64,000 nucleotides of DNA from Micromonospora sp. M71_S20 (GCF_003664255.1 NZ_RCCV01000001.1:2976001-3040000), one strand, 5' to 3'; counted from the first letter of the stretch, positions 31,338-41,782 are shown. Notes: generated by a model not told the origin, from the letters alone. Numbers and translations are program-made.

Positions 31338-32215
31338 AAGGATGTCTCGTAACTGGGTGATGGCGTTGCCGGGCAACGGTGTTGGTGTCACCCGACGAGG
31401 ATGGTGTTGTGGAGGTGGGCGATGCCGGAGGCGGTGTCGGCCAATGTGTGGGCGGCGCGGCGGTAGTCGCGCAGGATCTTGAAGGTCTTCATGCGGGCGA
31501 GTGCGTGTTCGACCTGGGCGCGGATGGTGCGGTGTTGCTTGTTCAGGTCGGTTTTCCAGTCGGGTAGTTCGCTGCCGTCGGCGGGTTTGCGGTACGGGAT
31601 GATCACGTCGGGGTTGCCGCGGTAGGCGCCGTCGGCCATGACCGGGCGTCCGGTCAGTTTCTGGTCGATGCCGCTGGTGCGGTAGACGATGGTGTCGTTG
31701 CGGTTGCCGGGTTGCGGGTCGCCGAGGGCGACGACGAGGCGGGTGTGGGCGTCGATGACGACCTGCAGGTTGGTGCTGTAGCGGTAGTTCTTGCTCGGGG
31801 CGGCCAGGCGGTGGTCCCGGGTCGGGATGAGAGTGCCGTCGACGATGGTGATCTGGTCGACCCGACGCCGGCGCCCCGGCACCAGAGCGAGCAGAGGGCC
31901 GACGGTGTCGATGACCCGATGTGCGGCGGAGTGCGATACCCCGAACAGCGGGCCGATCTGCCGCATCGTCAGGTTCGTGCGCCAGTACGCCGCGACCAGC
32001 AGTACCCGGGCGGCGAGGTCGAGAGACCACTGCCGTCCCGGCCGGCCGTCAGCGATCGTGGCACCGCCACGCTCGGCGACCAACCTGACGAGGCGGCGGA
32101 ACTGGGCGGGCTGCAGCCCGGTGAACGGGAAGATCCACTCCTGGCGGGCCGCCGAGATCACCTGCACCCCGACATGATCCACCATGGACCGACCACCGAG
32201 TTACGAGACGTCTCT
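31338..32215 (-). mobile_element. Complete IS5-family insertion sequence
   Basis: 878 bases bounded by imperfect inverted repeats: the left end has GTCTCGTAACTGGGTG and the right end, reversed, GTCTCGTAACTCGGTG. A TA is present directly on both outer sides (31336-31337 and 32216-32217), which fits a TA target duplication within CTAG. It carries one intact transposase and interrupts the IS630 relic. Confidence 0.85.
31388..32185 (-). CDS. IS5-family transposase
   Basis: An uninterrupted 265-residue DDE transposase. The N-terminal helix-turn-helix contains LTMRQIGPLFGVSHSAAHRV. The catalytic core has QITIVDGTLIPTRDHRL (first Asp), GRPVMADGAYRGNPDVIIP (second Asp) and RAQVEHALARMKTFKILRDY (Glu). 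The length is typical of the short IS5 group. It is the only transposase in the window that looks functional, which with clean ends suggests the youngest insertion in the island. Confidence 0.92.
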   Translation of the reverse strand: MVDHVGVQVISAARQEWIFPFTGLQPAQFRRLVRLVAERGGATIADGRPGRQWSLDLAARVLLVAAYWRTNLTMRQIGPLFGVSHSAAHRVIDTVGPLLALVPGRRRRVDQITIVDGTLIPTRDHRLAAPSKNYRYSTNLQVVIDAHTRLVVALGDPQPGNRNDTIVYRTSGIDQKLTGRPVMADGAYRGNPDVIIPYRKPADGSELPDWKTDLNKQHRTIRAQVEHALARMKTFKILRDYRRAAHTLADTASGIAHLHNTILVG

Positions 32216-32905
32216 TAGGCGACGAACAGCTCTGGGTCATGCGGCGCCGCAAAGGCGGCGACCACACACCTGACCGCGCTCTAGGCGATCCGCCCGCCCG
32301 GACGGTGCACCCTCTGCGTAATCCTGGACAACCTGGCCACGAGCAAGACGCCGCCTCCGGACCTGGCGCGGAACAGGTCGAACTGCCTGACCCCGACCAG
32401 CGTCGCCTGAGCCAACCCGATCGAGGCCCAGTTTAGGCCGCTACGCAGCGTCACCATGATCGCTTCCAACTACCCCAACCGCACCCGTTCTCGCCCGCGA
32501 CCGGCAGGCATACCTACGCTGGCGCAACGCCGACGCCCGCCACCCCAGGGTCCTAGTCATACAATGCCGCGAACGCGCAGGCATCCGTCGCGAACGCCAA
32601 CAACGCTGGGGCCGACCGCGCTCCAAAGCCGCCTGACACCACACCCGGAGAACGTTCGTGGTCAGCGCACTAGCCGCGCGGAGCCGCCCGGATGGAGGAG
32701 GCGCCACTGCCACCAGTGCGATGGGTCAGCGGCGTCTCCAACCTCATCGGGTGAGAGATCGCGCCGTAGGGCGCAGTGAGACCTCGTGCGCAAACGACGA
32801 CCACCGTCTGCACCACGGCACCGCGAAGGCATGACCTGTTACCCCGGTTGCCTCACCGCGCCGGCTCAGACAAGATCCGTATCTAGGCTCGGCATCCCGA
32901 GGCTG

Positions 32906-34019
32906 CAACGGCATCGGCGGAGACCGGCTTCGTTACCGACCACTTCCGGGCGCGGTTGTGCTTCCCGCCAACGACCCCGGCGGCCGGCGCACCCGAGCAG
33001 ATCGAGCCGGGCCTGCCCGAGGTGCCGCTCGACCCGGCGACCGACCTCTACGGCCCGGTGCTGTTCCAGGGACGCCGGTTCCAACGCCTGCGGACCTACC
33101 ACCTCGCCGCAGCCCGCGACGTGGACGCCACCGTGGCGGCCGACGCCAGACCGACTGGTTCGCGGCCTATCTGCCCTCCACGCTGCTGCTCGGCGATCCG
33201 GGTGTGCAACGCGATGATGCACGGCAACCAGGTCTGCGTGCCCGACGCGACGTGGCTTCCGGAGGGGATCGAGCGGAACGTGCCGGCCGGCACGGCCATG
33301 TTCGACGCCGACTCGCTCCGGTTCCGCGCCACGGAGCGCTCACGGGACGGGGGACGCCCACGTCTACGACATCGCTTTGCGCGACGCGGCCGGCGCGGTC
33401 GTCGAACGGTGGGAGGGCCTGCGGCTGCGTGCCGTACGGAAGCGGGACGGGTCGGGCTCCGGCATCCGGTCCTGCTCGTTCCTACCTGGAACGGGCTGCA
33501 CGACGTGCCGGGTCGGCGATCGCGGTCGCGGTCGAGCCCGCACCGGCAGGGCCGCTCCAGCCGATCACCACGGTCGCGGTCGGCCGGGTCCTTGGTATGC
33601 CGGTCATGGTCCGGTACAGCGAGGACGGTCAACCGCGGGTCCCCGGCAAGCGCACGGTGTCGGCCAGTTCGGGGGTCGGTCTCGCCCTGAGCGTCGCGGC
33701 CACGGATTTGGTTGGCTGCGCCGTCGCCGCGGTGGAGAGCCGGACCGGGCAAGCATGGGCCGACCGACTGGGCGAGCACGCGTCGGTGGCGCACCTGGTT
33801 GCCGAGGCCGCCGGCGAACCACTGGACGCGGCGGCAACGCGTCTCCAGGTCGCCCGGCAATGCCTGCCCGACGCCGGCGAGTGGCGTGTGACGGCGGCCG
33901 AGCCGATCGGCTGGGTCGTGCTCGGGTGCGGCGACCGACGGGTGGCCACCTTTGTCACTCGAGTGTCCGGCGTCCGCGACAAGGTTGCCGTGGCCGTTCT
34001 CAGCGGCGGGCGTGAATAG
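32906..34019 (+). pseudogene. Enediyne polyketide synthase (PKSE), C-terminal DH-PPTase relic
   Basis: Homology starts at 32906 (AETGFVTDHFRARLCFP), continues with VPLDPATDLYGPVLFQGRRF, MMHGNQVCVPDATWLPEGIE, VYDIALRDAAGAVVERWEGL and SYLERA, and ends in the integral PPTase domain VSASSGVGLALSVAATDLVG. This order is that of the C-terminus of iterative enediyne PKSs such as SgcE and CalE8. At least four frame changes are needed (near 33150, 33205, 33355 and 33485). KS, AT, ACP and KR are absent. In the PPTase the family's GCDxE metal site reads GCAVAAV, and the WxxxECLRKAG-like helix has lost its lysine, so that domain was inactive even where in frame. It ends 3 bases before an intact cognate thioesterase. 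Confidence 0.8.
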
Positions 34020-34022
34020 ACC

Positions 34023-34445
34023 GTGGAGGAGTATTACGAGTACCGCCATACCGTGGGGTTCGAGGAAACCAACATGGTGGGCAACGTCTACTACGTCAAT
34101 TACCCGCGCTGGCAGGGCCGGTGCCGGGAGATGTTCCTCAAGGACCGGGCGCCTTCGGTGCTCGAGGACCTCCAGCAGGACCTGAAGCTGTTCATTCTCA
34201 AGGCGGACTGCGAGTTCTTCGCTGAGCTCACCGCGTTCGACGAGCTCTCCATCCGCATACGACTGATCGAACTGGCCCAGACACAGCTGCAGTTCGGCTT
34301 CGACTACGTGCGGCTGGCCGCGGGCGGGGAAACGCTGGTCGCTCGCGGCAATCAACGGATCGCCTGCATGCGGGGGCCCCACACCCGGACGTCCCCGGCC
34401 CGCGTGCCGGAGGCGTTGGCCAAGGCCCTGCAGCCCTATTCCTAG
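34023..34445 (+). CDS. Enediyne-type hot-dog thioesterase (SgcE10/CalE7/DynE7 family)
   Basis: Releases the polyene product from the enediyne PKS in known pathways. The 140-residue protein carries VGFEETNMVGNVYYVNYPRW then QGRCREMFLKDRAPSVLEDL, the family's signature including the active-site asparagine and arginine region. Further on is CEFFAELTAFDELSIRIRLI and FDYVRLAAGGETLVARGNQRI. The full length is intact with no frameshift. The GTG at 34023 follows the PKSE relic by 3 bases, the conserved E-to-E10 order. With its synthase destroyed it is an orphan; why it is preserved is not evident. Identification is by recognised motif pattern and neighbourhood. Confidence 0.88.
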   Translation: MEEYYEYRHTVGFEETNMVGNVYYVNYPRWQGRCREMFLKDRAPSVLEDLQQDLKLFILKADCEFFAELTAFDELSIRIRLIELAQTQLQFGFDYVRLAAGGETLVARGNQRIACMRGPHTRTSPARVPEALAKALQPYS

Positions 34446-34463
34446 GCGGCCCCAGGAGGGAAT

Positions 34464-34975
34464 GTGGAAAGGCTCCAGCTGGCTCACGATGCCGTCCACG
34501 AGCAGGCATCCGTGCGACGCGTCCTCGGCGCCTTCGTCACCGGGGTCACCGTGGTGACGGCGGGCGGAGACCTGGCACACGGCATGACGGCCAACTCCTT
34601 CACCGCGATATCCCTTGCCCCGCCACTGATCCTGGTCTGTGTCGGAGGGGACGCCCGGATGCACACGTGCTCGATCGGCAGGCCACCTTCGCGGTGTCGA
34701 TCCTGGCGTCCGACCAAACCGAGGTGGCGCGGTACTTCGCCGACAAACGACGGCCGGTCGGTCCGGAACAGTTCGACGCCGTGTCGTGGTTCCCCGGCGC
34801 CTACAGTGGCGCGCCGCTCATCGACGGGGCGCTGGCCCACCTCGAATGCGAACTGGACCAGAGCCACGAGGCGGGCGACCATACGATCTACGTCGGTCGG
34901 CTGCTGTCGTTGTGGCGCCGGCCCGGTGAAGACGCGCTGATGTTCCTCAACGGCCAGTTCCTCCGTGCCGCCTGA
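34464..34975 (+). pseudogene. Flavin reductase (enediyne E6-type), one frameshift
   Basis: A GTG at 34464 preceded by AGGAGGG opens ASVRRVLGAFVTGVTVVTAG, then HGMTANSFTAISLAPPLILV, the FMN-binding core of the flavin reductase-like family. Near 34662, after DARMHT, the frame is lost and continues as VLDRQATFAVSILASDQTEV to a normal end at MFLNGQFLRAA. Such reductases supply reduced flavin to monooxygenases and are a standard member of enediyne cassettes. A one-base change would restore it, so a sequence error is possible, but neighbouring genes are also broken. Confidence 0.78.
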
Positions 34976-35726
34976 TGGCCGGACCCGCAGGCGTGGCGGT
35001 CGCCCAGCCGACTGCCACGTGTGGTGCATCGACCCGGCCGACGCTCCCGACTGATGCGAGGACCTGCTCAGCGATTCGGAGCGGGCCCGCGCCGGGTCCC
35101 TCCGCCGGGTCGCGGCGCGACGGCGGATCACAACGGCCACCGCGCTCCTCAAGGTCGCGGTTGCCGAGTCGGCCGATGACGATCCGGGGAAGGCCAAGCT
35201 TCGCCGCGAGTGCCCGGACTGCCGAAGGCCGCACGGGCGCCCTGAGGTCGTCGGAATCACGCTCAACGTCTCCCTCACGCATGCCGCCGACCGGGTGGCG
35301 GTCGCGCTGTGCGCGGACGCAGCCGTCGGAGTAGACGTCGAGCAGGTGATCGCCGACATCGACGTCGACAGCATGCTGGGACTGGTGCTCAGCGATGCCG
35401 AGCGCGCGGACTTCCGCGCTGTTCACGGCCGGCCGGCCCGGACCCAGGCATTCTTCCACTGTTGGATGCGCAAGGAGTCGGTGCTGAAGGTGACCGGCGA
35501 CGGGCTGCGGATCCCGATGTCGAACCTGACAGTGTGGGCGCCGCACGACCCGGCCCGGCTGATCGGCTTCATCGACCGCCCGGACCTCGTCGGGACGGCG
35601 CAGATCGTCGATCTGGATCCCGGACCGGGTTATGTCGGGGCCGTCACAGTGTTGTCGGTCCGGCCCGTGCGGGTCCGCGAACGCGACGGCGCGGAGGCGT
35701 TTGCCGCCACCGGCTTTGTCCGCTGA
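34975..35726 (+). pseudogene. Sfp-type 4'-phosphopantetheinyl transferase, frameshift and nonsense
   Basis: The ATG at 34975 overlaps the reductase stop. After a frame change, homology reads CHVWCIDPADAPD, then an in-frame TGA at 35052-35054, then SDSERARAGSLRRVAARRRI, NVSLTHAADRVAVALCA, the metal-binding VGVDVEQV and the catalytic WMRKESVLKVTGDGLRIPMS. A shortened product could start at GTG 35295 but would lack the N-terminal half of this pseudodimeric enzyme. It would have activated carrier domains of the PKSs nearby. No intact PPTase is left in the window, so the modular PKS would depend on one encoded elsewhere. Confidence 0.8.
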
Positions 35727-36403
35727 CCTGGACCGACGGTCAGAGCCAGCCGAACTCGCCGGTGTCGCCGAACGACACGACCAGCCGGGCCCGTCATCGC
35801 GCCACTTCTTCGTTATTGCGGTCGTTGCGCCGGACCCTTGACAAGGTGCGCGGAGATTGAGAATCGTGTATGGAGTAGTCGTTCCGGTGAAGAAAACTTC
35901 TACGGGGGAATGATCATCGATGCCTCGTCCACGTTCGCCCCTTCAGCCGTGGAATCGGCGTTGATCGCCGGGCGGCTCGTCACGCTACCTCAACCGCCGC
36001 CGCTCCAGGCATCGGCTCCTAGGGTCCAGCGAGTTAGCCCGGTCGTGACTTGCACGATCTCGTCATTGCCTTCGTTGCCTAGCATCAGGTTCACCGTGTT
36101 CCGAACGCAGATCCCTAAGCTTCTTGATCGCGGGCTGCACCGTTCACCTCGAAGTGTCTTACCAACCAGGTTGGGGCAGTCGGCTGCTTTAAGGCGGGCC
36201 TGCCGAATCATTGCTAATAACGTCTCGTCAAACGATTGAGTGTCAAGACTCCGACCGCGTGGCGCTGACCTGTTGGCCCGTGATCGAAGATCGCGTGTAG
36301 GTCAGGTGACTGTGTGAGCCCAGCCGGGGGCGTCACCGGCAGGCTCACTTCCAGGCCGCTGGTTCGTGTTTTCCGCAGTGTGGATTAGGATATCTGAGGA
36401 TGG
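35727..36403. other. Non-coding region upstream of the modular PKS
   Basis: About 680 bases with visibly lower GC than the genes on both sides. No reading frame has family resemblance. It must hold the PKS promoter if there is one; I cannot place it. The purine-rich GAGGAT at about 36396-36401 is a ribosome site (see the duplication at 36404). Confidence 0.45.
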
Positions 36404-36441
36404 CGATGTCTGAGACCTTCAGCGATGTCTGAGACCTTCCG
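36404..36441 (+). repeat. 19-base tandem duplication at the PKS start codon
   Basis: CGATGTCTGAGACCTTC occurs at 36404-36420 and again at 36423-36439. The first copy has ATG 36406 placed correctly behind GAGGAT but in the wrong frame: it reads eight codons and stops at TGA 36430-36432. The second copy's ATG 36425 opens the PKS frame but is pushed 19 bases away from the ribosome site. Confidence 0.85.
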
Positions 36442-39031
36442 AGGCCAGGATAGTGCGATTGCCGTTATCGGTGTGTCGTGCCGTCTACCACGCGCCGCTG
36501 GTCCGGCAGCATTCTGGACCCTGTTACGCGATGGGCTGGACGCGATCTCATCCACTCCTGCTGATCGCTGGGGCGTCACTCCGTCCGACCCGGGCAATCC
36601 GTCCCTGGGTACAGGGTATGGGGGCTACCTTGACGGGGTTGACCAGTTCGATGCTGGGTTTTTCGGGATTTCGCCACGGGAAGCTGCCGCCGTTGACCCG
36701 CAGCAGCGACTGACGCTTGAGCTGAGCTGGGAGGCGCTTGAGGACGCTGGCGTCGTGCCGGAGCGAATTAGGGGCACCCGCGTCGGGGTGTTCATTGGTG
36801 CGAATAAGGATGACTACGCAACCCTGTTGCGCCGGTACGGTTTGGAGGCAATCACTGAGCACAGCAACACCGGCCTGCAGCGTGGCATGATCGCCAACCG
36901 GGTGTCGTATACGCTCGGGTTGACGGGACCGAGCATCACCGTCGATACCGCCCAGTCGTCGTCGCTAGTCGCCATTCACCTCGCCTGTGACAGCCTGCGT
37001 CGCGGCGAGTGTTCCAGCGCAATTGTCGGCGGCGTTATTCTCAATCTCAGCTCAGAGGCTGCCGTTGAGTTGTCGAGGTTCGGGGCGCTGTCGCCGGATG
37101 GCCGCTGTTTCACGTTTGATGCCCGAGCCAACGGGTTCGTGCGAGGCGAGGGCGGTGCAGTAGTTGTACTGAAACCGTTACGGCAGGCATTGGCCGACGG
37201 TGACCACGTGTATTGCATCATTCGCGGCAGCGCTGTCAACCACGATGGGATAAGCGAAGGTCTGACGGTTCCTAGTGCCTCCGCGCAGGAGGAGGTCATT
37301 CGGTTCGCGCATGAACGCGCAGGCGTACAAGCAGCAGACATTCAGTATGTCGAGTTGCACGGCACTGGCACGAAGGTTGGTGATCCGATCGAGGCGGCCG
37401 CGCTGGGCGCGGCCGTTGGCAGGCCCCGCCGTGCTTACGGTCCACTGCGGGTGGGATCGGTTAAGACGAACATTGGCCATCTTGAGTGTGCCGCGGGCAT
37501 CGCCGGATTACTCAAGGTGATCTTGGCTATCTACCATCGCCAGATTCCAGCCAGCTTGAACTTCCGGCAGGCGAGTCCGTGGGTTCGGCTGGAGGAACAG
37601 AACCTACAGGTTCAGACGCAGACCGCTGGATGGCCGGATCCCAGCCGGCCGCTGGTTGCGGGCGTTAGCTCGTTTGGCATGGGCGGCACCAACTGCCACG
37701 TCGTCGTAAGCGAGGTCGCCGACGTTGAGGTTGTTGAGAGTGTCAGGCTCGGCGGGCCGATGGGGTCGGCGCCGTTGGCACTGTCGCTGTCGGCGAGAAC
37801 GGCCCGTGCGTTGGGTGAGCAGGCGATGAGGCTACGGGCGTTCGCGACCGAGCAGCCGGAGATCTCGGCCCGGGATGTGGCCTGGACTCTGGCCACCGCC
37901 CGGTCGGTGTTTGCGCATCGGGCGGTGGTGGTGGCCGAGGATTTGGACGGGTTCCTGGCCGGGTTGCAGGATCTGGCCGGGTTGCAGGATCCGGCCGGGT
38001 TGCAGGATCTGGACGCCTCGCCGGTGGTGGTGCGTGGTGTCGCGGCGGGTGCGGGTAGCGCGACGGGTCCGGTGTTTGTGTTTCCGGGTCAGGGAGCGCA
38101 GTGGGTGGGCATGGGTGTGGCGTTGTGGGATGCCGAGCCGGTGTTCGCGCAGGCGATGACCCGGTGCGCGCAGGCGTTGGCGCCGTTTGTGGACTGGTCG
38201 TTGCGGGAGGCGTTGGCGGATACCGCGTTGCTGGACCGGGTGGATGTGCTGCAGCCGGTGTCGTGGGCGGTGATGGTGTCGCTGGCCGAGTTGTGGCGTT
38301 CGGTGGGAGTGACGCCGGCGGCGGTGGTGGGACACAGCCAGGGAGAGATCGCCGCGGCGTGTGTGGCCGGTGGCCTGTCCTTGGCCGACGGGGCCCGGGT
38401 GGTGGCGTTGCGCAGCCGGGCGATCGTAGCCCTGTCCGGGTCGGGGGGCATGGTGTCGGTGCCCGCACCGTTGCATGAGGTGCAACGGCTGATCACCGGG
38501 TGGGGTGAGGACCTGTCGGTCGCGGCGGTCAACGGCCCGGCGCAGGTGGTGATATCCGGAACCACGAGCGCGTGTGAGGAATTCGTCCAGGCGTACACGC
38601 AGCGGGGAGTCCGGCGCATCGCGGTGGACTACGCCTCGCATTCGCCGCAGGTACAGGCGATCCAGGACCGGTTGCGCACAGACCTGGCCGACCTGCAACC
38701 CCACAGCGGGCAGGTGCCGTTCTACTCGACCCTGCAAGCGGCGCAGGTCGACACCGCCAGCCTCGACGGCGACTACTGGTACCGCAACCTGCGACACACC
38801 GTCCGGTTCGCCGAGGTGATCCAGACACTGACCGAAGCCGGCCACCAGACGTTCGTGGAAATCAGCCCACACCCGGTACTGACCATGGCGGTCGAACAGG
38901 CCGGCGAGCACCTGGTAGTGACCGGCACTCTCCGCCGTGACGACGGCGGACGTGACCGCTGGCTACGCTCGATGGCCACCCTGCACGTGGCCGGCATCAA
39001 CATCGACTGGACCCCCGACCTTCGCCGGTGA
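36425..39031 (+). CDS. Modular type I PKS, loading KSQ-AT (fragment 1)
   Basis: Loading didomain. The KSQ (about residues 10-435) has VDTAQSSS with Gln177 in place of the active cysteine, so it decarboxylates rather than condenses; [15 protein letters not shown] and [12 protein letters not shown] supply the two histidines. The AT (about 550-845) has [22 protein letters not shown] and the YASH motif, which predicts methylmalonyl-CoA. Together they give a propionyl starter. Three TTA codons (36524, 37178, 37508) and lower GC mark the KSQ half only. The frame ends at 39031 because of an extra C in the C5 run 39012-39016; homology continues one frame over ([17 protein letters not shown]). Confidence 0.88.
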   Translation: MSETFRGQDSAIAVIGVSCRLPRAAGPAAFWTLLRDGLDAISSTPADRWGVTPSDPGNPSLGTGYGGYLDGVDQFDAGFFGISPREAAAVDPQQRLTLELSWEALEDAGVVPERIRGTRVGVFIGANKDDYATLLRRYGLEAITEHSNTGLQRGMIANRVSYTLGLTGPSITVDTAQSSSLVAIHLACDSLRRGECSSAIVGGVILNLSSEAAVELSRFGALSPDGRCFTFDARANGFVRGEGGAVVVLKPLRQALADGDHVYCIIRGSAVNHDGISEGLTVPSASAQEEVIRFAHERAGVQAADIQYVELHGTGTKVGDPIEAAALGAAVGRPRRAYGPLRVGSVKTNIGHLECAAGIAGLLKVILAIYHRQIPASLNFRQASPWVRLEEQNLQVQTQTAGWPDPSRPLVAGVSSFGMGGTNCHVVVSEVADVEVVESVRLGGPMGSAPLALSLSARTARALGEQAMRLRAFATEQPEISARDVAWTLATARSVFAHRAVVVAEDLDGFLAGLQDLAGLQDPAGLQDLDASPVVVRGVAAGAGSATGPVFVFPGQGAQWVGMGVALWDAEPVFAQAMTRCAQALAPFVDWSLREALADTALLDRVDVLQPVSWAVMVSLAELWRSVGVTPAAVVGHSQGEIAAACVAGGLSLADGARVVALRSRAIVALSGSGGMVSVPAPLHEVQRLITGWGEDLSVAAVNGPAQVVISGTTSACEEFVQAYTQRGVRRIAVDYASHSPQVQAIQDRLRTDLADLQPHSGQVPFYSTLQAAQVDTASLDGDYWYRNLRHTVRFAEVIQTLTEAGHQTFVEISPHPVLTMAVEQAGEHLVVTGTLRRDDGGRDRWLRSMATLHVAGINIDWTPDLRR
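37958..38011 (+). repeat. 18-base minisatellite in the loading KS-AT linker
   Basis: Three 18-base units (GCCGGGTTGCAGGATCTG and variants) encode AGLQDL-type repeats. In frame, so length change here would be tolerated. Confidence 0.85.
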
Positions 39032-41171
39032 CTTGCCCCGACGCGTGCCGCTGCCAACATACCCGTTCCAGCGCCAGCGCCACTGGCTCCCGGACACGCT
39101 GGCCGAGCTCCCTGGCCGCAGTATCGCCCCGATCGACCAGTCCCAGGACGCGGTCGAGCGGCATGACATCGAGGCCAGCGCGGCCGCGCTCGACCTTGCC
39201 GAGACCGAACGCTCCGCGAGGCGGGGCCGCCCTGGTGAAGCCGATGTGAGAATCGAGCCGGCAGTGGGTGGGGGCGAGTGGCAACTACTTGACCTGATCC
39301 GTACCCATGCGGCCGCAGTGCTTGGTCATGCCGGGCCGCAGGATGTCGACGCTGACCGGAGCTTCAAGGAGCAGGGCTTCGACTCATACTCCACCATCAA
39401 AATGTGTGACCGACTCACCGCGGTGACAGGGCTGCGGCTGCCGACCACCCTGCTATTTAACTACCCCACGCCCGTGGCACTGCTGGGATACCTGCAGCAG
39501 CGGTTGGACGGGGTGTCTGAGCCGGCAACTGGACCGGTCGCCGCAGTCACTGTGCTCGACGAGCCGGTGGCGATTGTGGGGATGGGGTGTCGGTATCCGG
39601 GTGGGGTTGACGACCCGGAGGCGTTTTGGCAGTTGCTGCTCGAGGGTGTTGACGCGGTGGGTGAGTTCCCCGCGGATCGGGGTTGGGATCTGAAGGCGCT
39701 GTACGACCCCGGTCGGCAGCGGTCGGGGACCCGGTACGGAACATTCCTTTCCGGGGCCGGGATGTTCGACGCGGGGTTCTTCGGGATCAGTCCGCGGGAG
39801 GCTGTGGCGATGGATCCGCAGCAGCGGCTGTTGTTGGAGGTTTCCTGGGAGGCGTTGGAGCGGGCCGGGATCGACCCGTCCGGGTTACGCGGGTCGGACA
39901 CCGGCGTGTATGTGGGCCTCATGTACCACGACTACGCCATGCAGTTGGCGGCGAGCCCGGCCGAGACCGAGGGACACGTGCTGACCGGGACCAGCGGAAG
40001 TGTGGCGTCCGGGCGGGTGGCGTACACCTTGGGCCTGGAAGGTCCGGCGGTGTCGGTGGATACGGCGTGTTCGTCGTCGTTGGTGGCGGTGCATTTGGCG
40101 GCGCAGGCGTTGCGGTCGGGTGAGTGTTCGATGGCCCTGGCCGGCGGTGTGACGGTGATGGCCACTCCGGGAGCGTTCGTGGAGTTTTCCCGGCAGGGCG
40201 GGTTGGCCGCCGACGGGCGGTGTAAACCGTTCGCGGACGCGGCTGACGGCACGGGTTGGGGTGAGGGTGTCGGGATTTTGGTGTTGGAGCGGTTGTCGGA
40301 TGCCCGCCGGCGGGGGCATCAGGTGTTGGCGGTGCTGCGAGGCAGCGCGGTCAATCAGGATGGTGCTTCCAACGGGTTGAGTGCCCCGAACGGGCCGTCG
40401 CAGCAGCGGGTGATCCGTCAGGCCCTGGCCAACGCGCGGCTGTCGCCGGGCGAGGTGGATGTGGTGGAGGCGCACGGCACGGGCACCACGTTGGGTGATC
40501 CGATCGAGGCGCAGGCGCTGATCGCCGCTTACGGCCAGGACCGGCCCGCGGACCAGCCGCTGCGGTTGGGGTCGGTGAAGTCGAACATCGGCCACACCCA
40601 GGCAGCCGCGGGCGTCGCCGGGATCATCAAAATGGTCCTCGCGATGCGGCACGGGCTGATGCCCAGAACGCTGCACGTGGATACCCCGTCATCACATGTG
40701 GACTGGTCGGCCGGATCGGTGCGACTACTCACCGAGGCCACACCATGGCCGGACAACGGCCGGCCACGACGGGCCGGGGTGTCCTCGTTCGGGATCAGCG
40801 GCACCAACGCCCACGTCATCCTGGAAGAGGCCGAACCCGCACCGGACACGGCGTTGGGTCATGAACCGGCCCCGCTGCCCGACGCGGTGGTGCCGTGGTT
40901 GCTGTCGGCTAAGACTGAGGTGGCGTTGCGGGCGCAGGCGCAGCGGCTGGCCGGGTTCGTGGCCGACCGGCCCGAGGTCGGGCCGGTTACGGTGGGGCGG
41001 GCGTTGGCGGCCCGGTCGGTGTTTGCGCATCGGGCGGTGGTGCTCGGCCAGCATCGGTCGGTGTTGATGGACGGGCTGCAGGCGCTGGCCGCGGGTGATC
41101 AGGCACCGGGGGTGGTTGACCGGGATCGCCGGGTCCGGTCGGCTGGCGGCGGTGTTTTCCGGGCAGGGTAG
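39017..41171 (+). pseudogene. Modular PKS fragment 2: loading ACP and module 1 KS
   Basis: Continues from fragment 1 in the next frame: the post-AT linker, then ACP (about 39265-39495) with the pantetheine serine in EQGFDSYS, then KS1 (about 39550-40830) starting [15 protein letters not shown] with the active cysteine in VDTACSSS, and EAHGTGT and [12 protein letters not shown] histidines. The KS-AT linker runs to 41116, where an extra T breaks the frame; the two later modules read GGTGACC at this point while this one reads GGTTGACC. The last 18 codons to the stop are out of frame. Confidence 0.8.
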
Positions 41172-41782
41172 CCAGCGCCTCGGGATGGGCCAGGGCCTGT
41201 ATGAGGCGTATCCGGTATTCGCTGAGGCGTTCGATCAGGTCTGCGCACACTTCGACCAACATCTCGAGCGGCCGTTGCGGGAGGTGGTCGCGGGCGAGCC
41301 GCGGTTGCTGGACCAGACGATGTACACCCAGGCAGGGCTGTTCGCGGTGCAGGTGGCGTTGTACCGGTTGGTCGGCTCGTGGGGGGTGGTTCCGCAGTAT
41401 CTGGCCGGACACTCGATCGGTGAGTTGAGCGCGGCGTATGTGGCCGGGGTGTGGGATCTGGCCGATGCGGTGGCGGTGGTAGCCGCGCGGGGCAGGTTGA
41501 TGCAGGCGCTACCTGCGGGTGGAGCCATGGTGGCGTTGACCGCCAGTGACGCTCAGGCCCACGAGTTGATCGCCGGGCACACCGACCTGGTAGGCGTGGC
41601 GGCGGTCAACGGCCCCCACTCGACGGTGATCTCCGGCGACCAGGACGTGGTGCTGGATCTGGCGCAGCAGTGGCGAGACGGGGGTGGCAAGGCGCGGCGG
41701 CTGCGGGTCAGTCACGCGTTCCATTCGCCGTTGATGGAGCCGATGCTGGCCGAGTTCGCACACGTGTTGGCTGAGGTGGCCT
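41118..41782 (+). pseudogene. Modular PKS fragment 3: module 1 AT, N-terminal three quarters
   Basis: Frame 1 carries [40 protein letters not shown] and the [12 protein letters not shown] motif; HAFH predicts malonyl-CoA. At 41782 an extra T (GGCCTTGGCG against GGCCTGGCG in modules 2 and 3) shifts the frame again. Out-of-frame reading continues to a stop at 42261. Confidence 0.8.

Larger units (their letters stand above)
31220..32635 (+). pseudogene. IS630-family transposase relic, split by an IS5 insertion
   Basis: The left piece (to 31337) reads GGRPHHGSSWSPAKRPDR in one frame and THGIRYLHGCYS in the next. The right piece resumes at 32218 with GDEQLWVMRRRKGGDHT and, across frame changes, VILDNLATSKTPPP, ANPIEAQFRPLRSVTMIASN and AYLRWRNADARHPRVL, ending RRERQQRWGRPRSKAA. 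Joining 31337 to 32218 restores the expected protein order, so the IS5 element landed inside this gene. Already frameshifted and inactive. Confidence 0.75.

Noticed and set aside
35838..36239. 133-codon open frame upstream of the PKS
   Set aside because: Lower GC with no third-position bias, no motif and no ribosome site; treated as non-coding.
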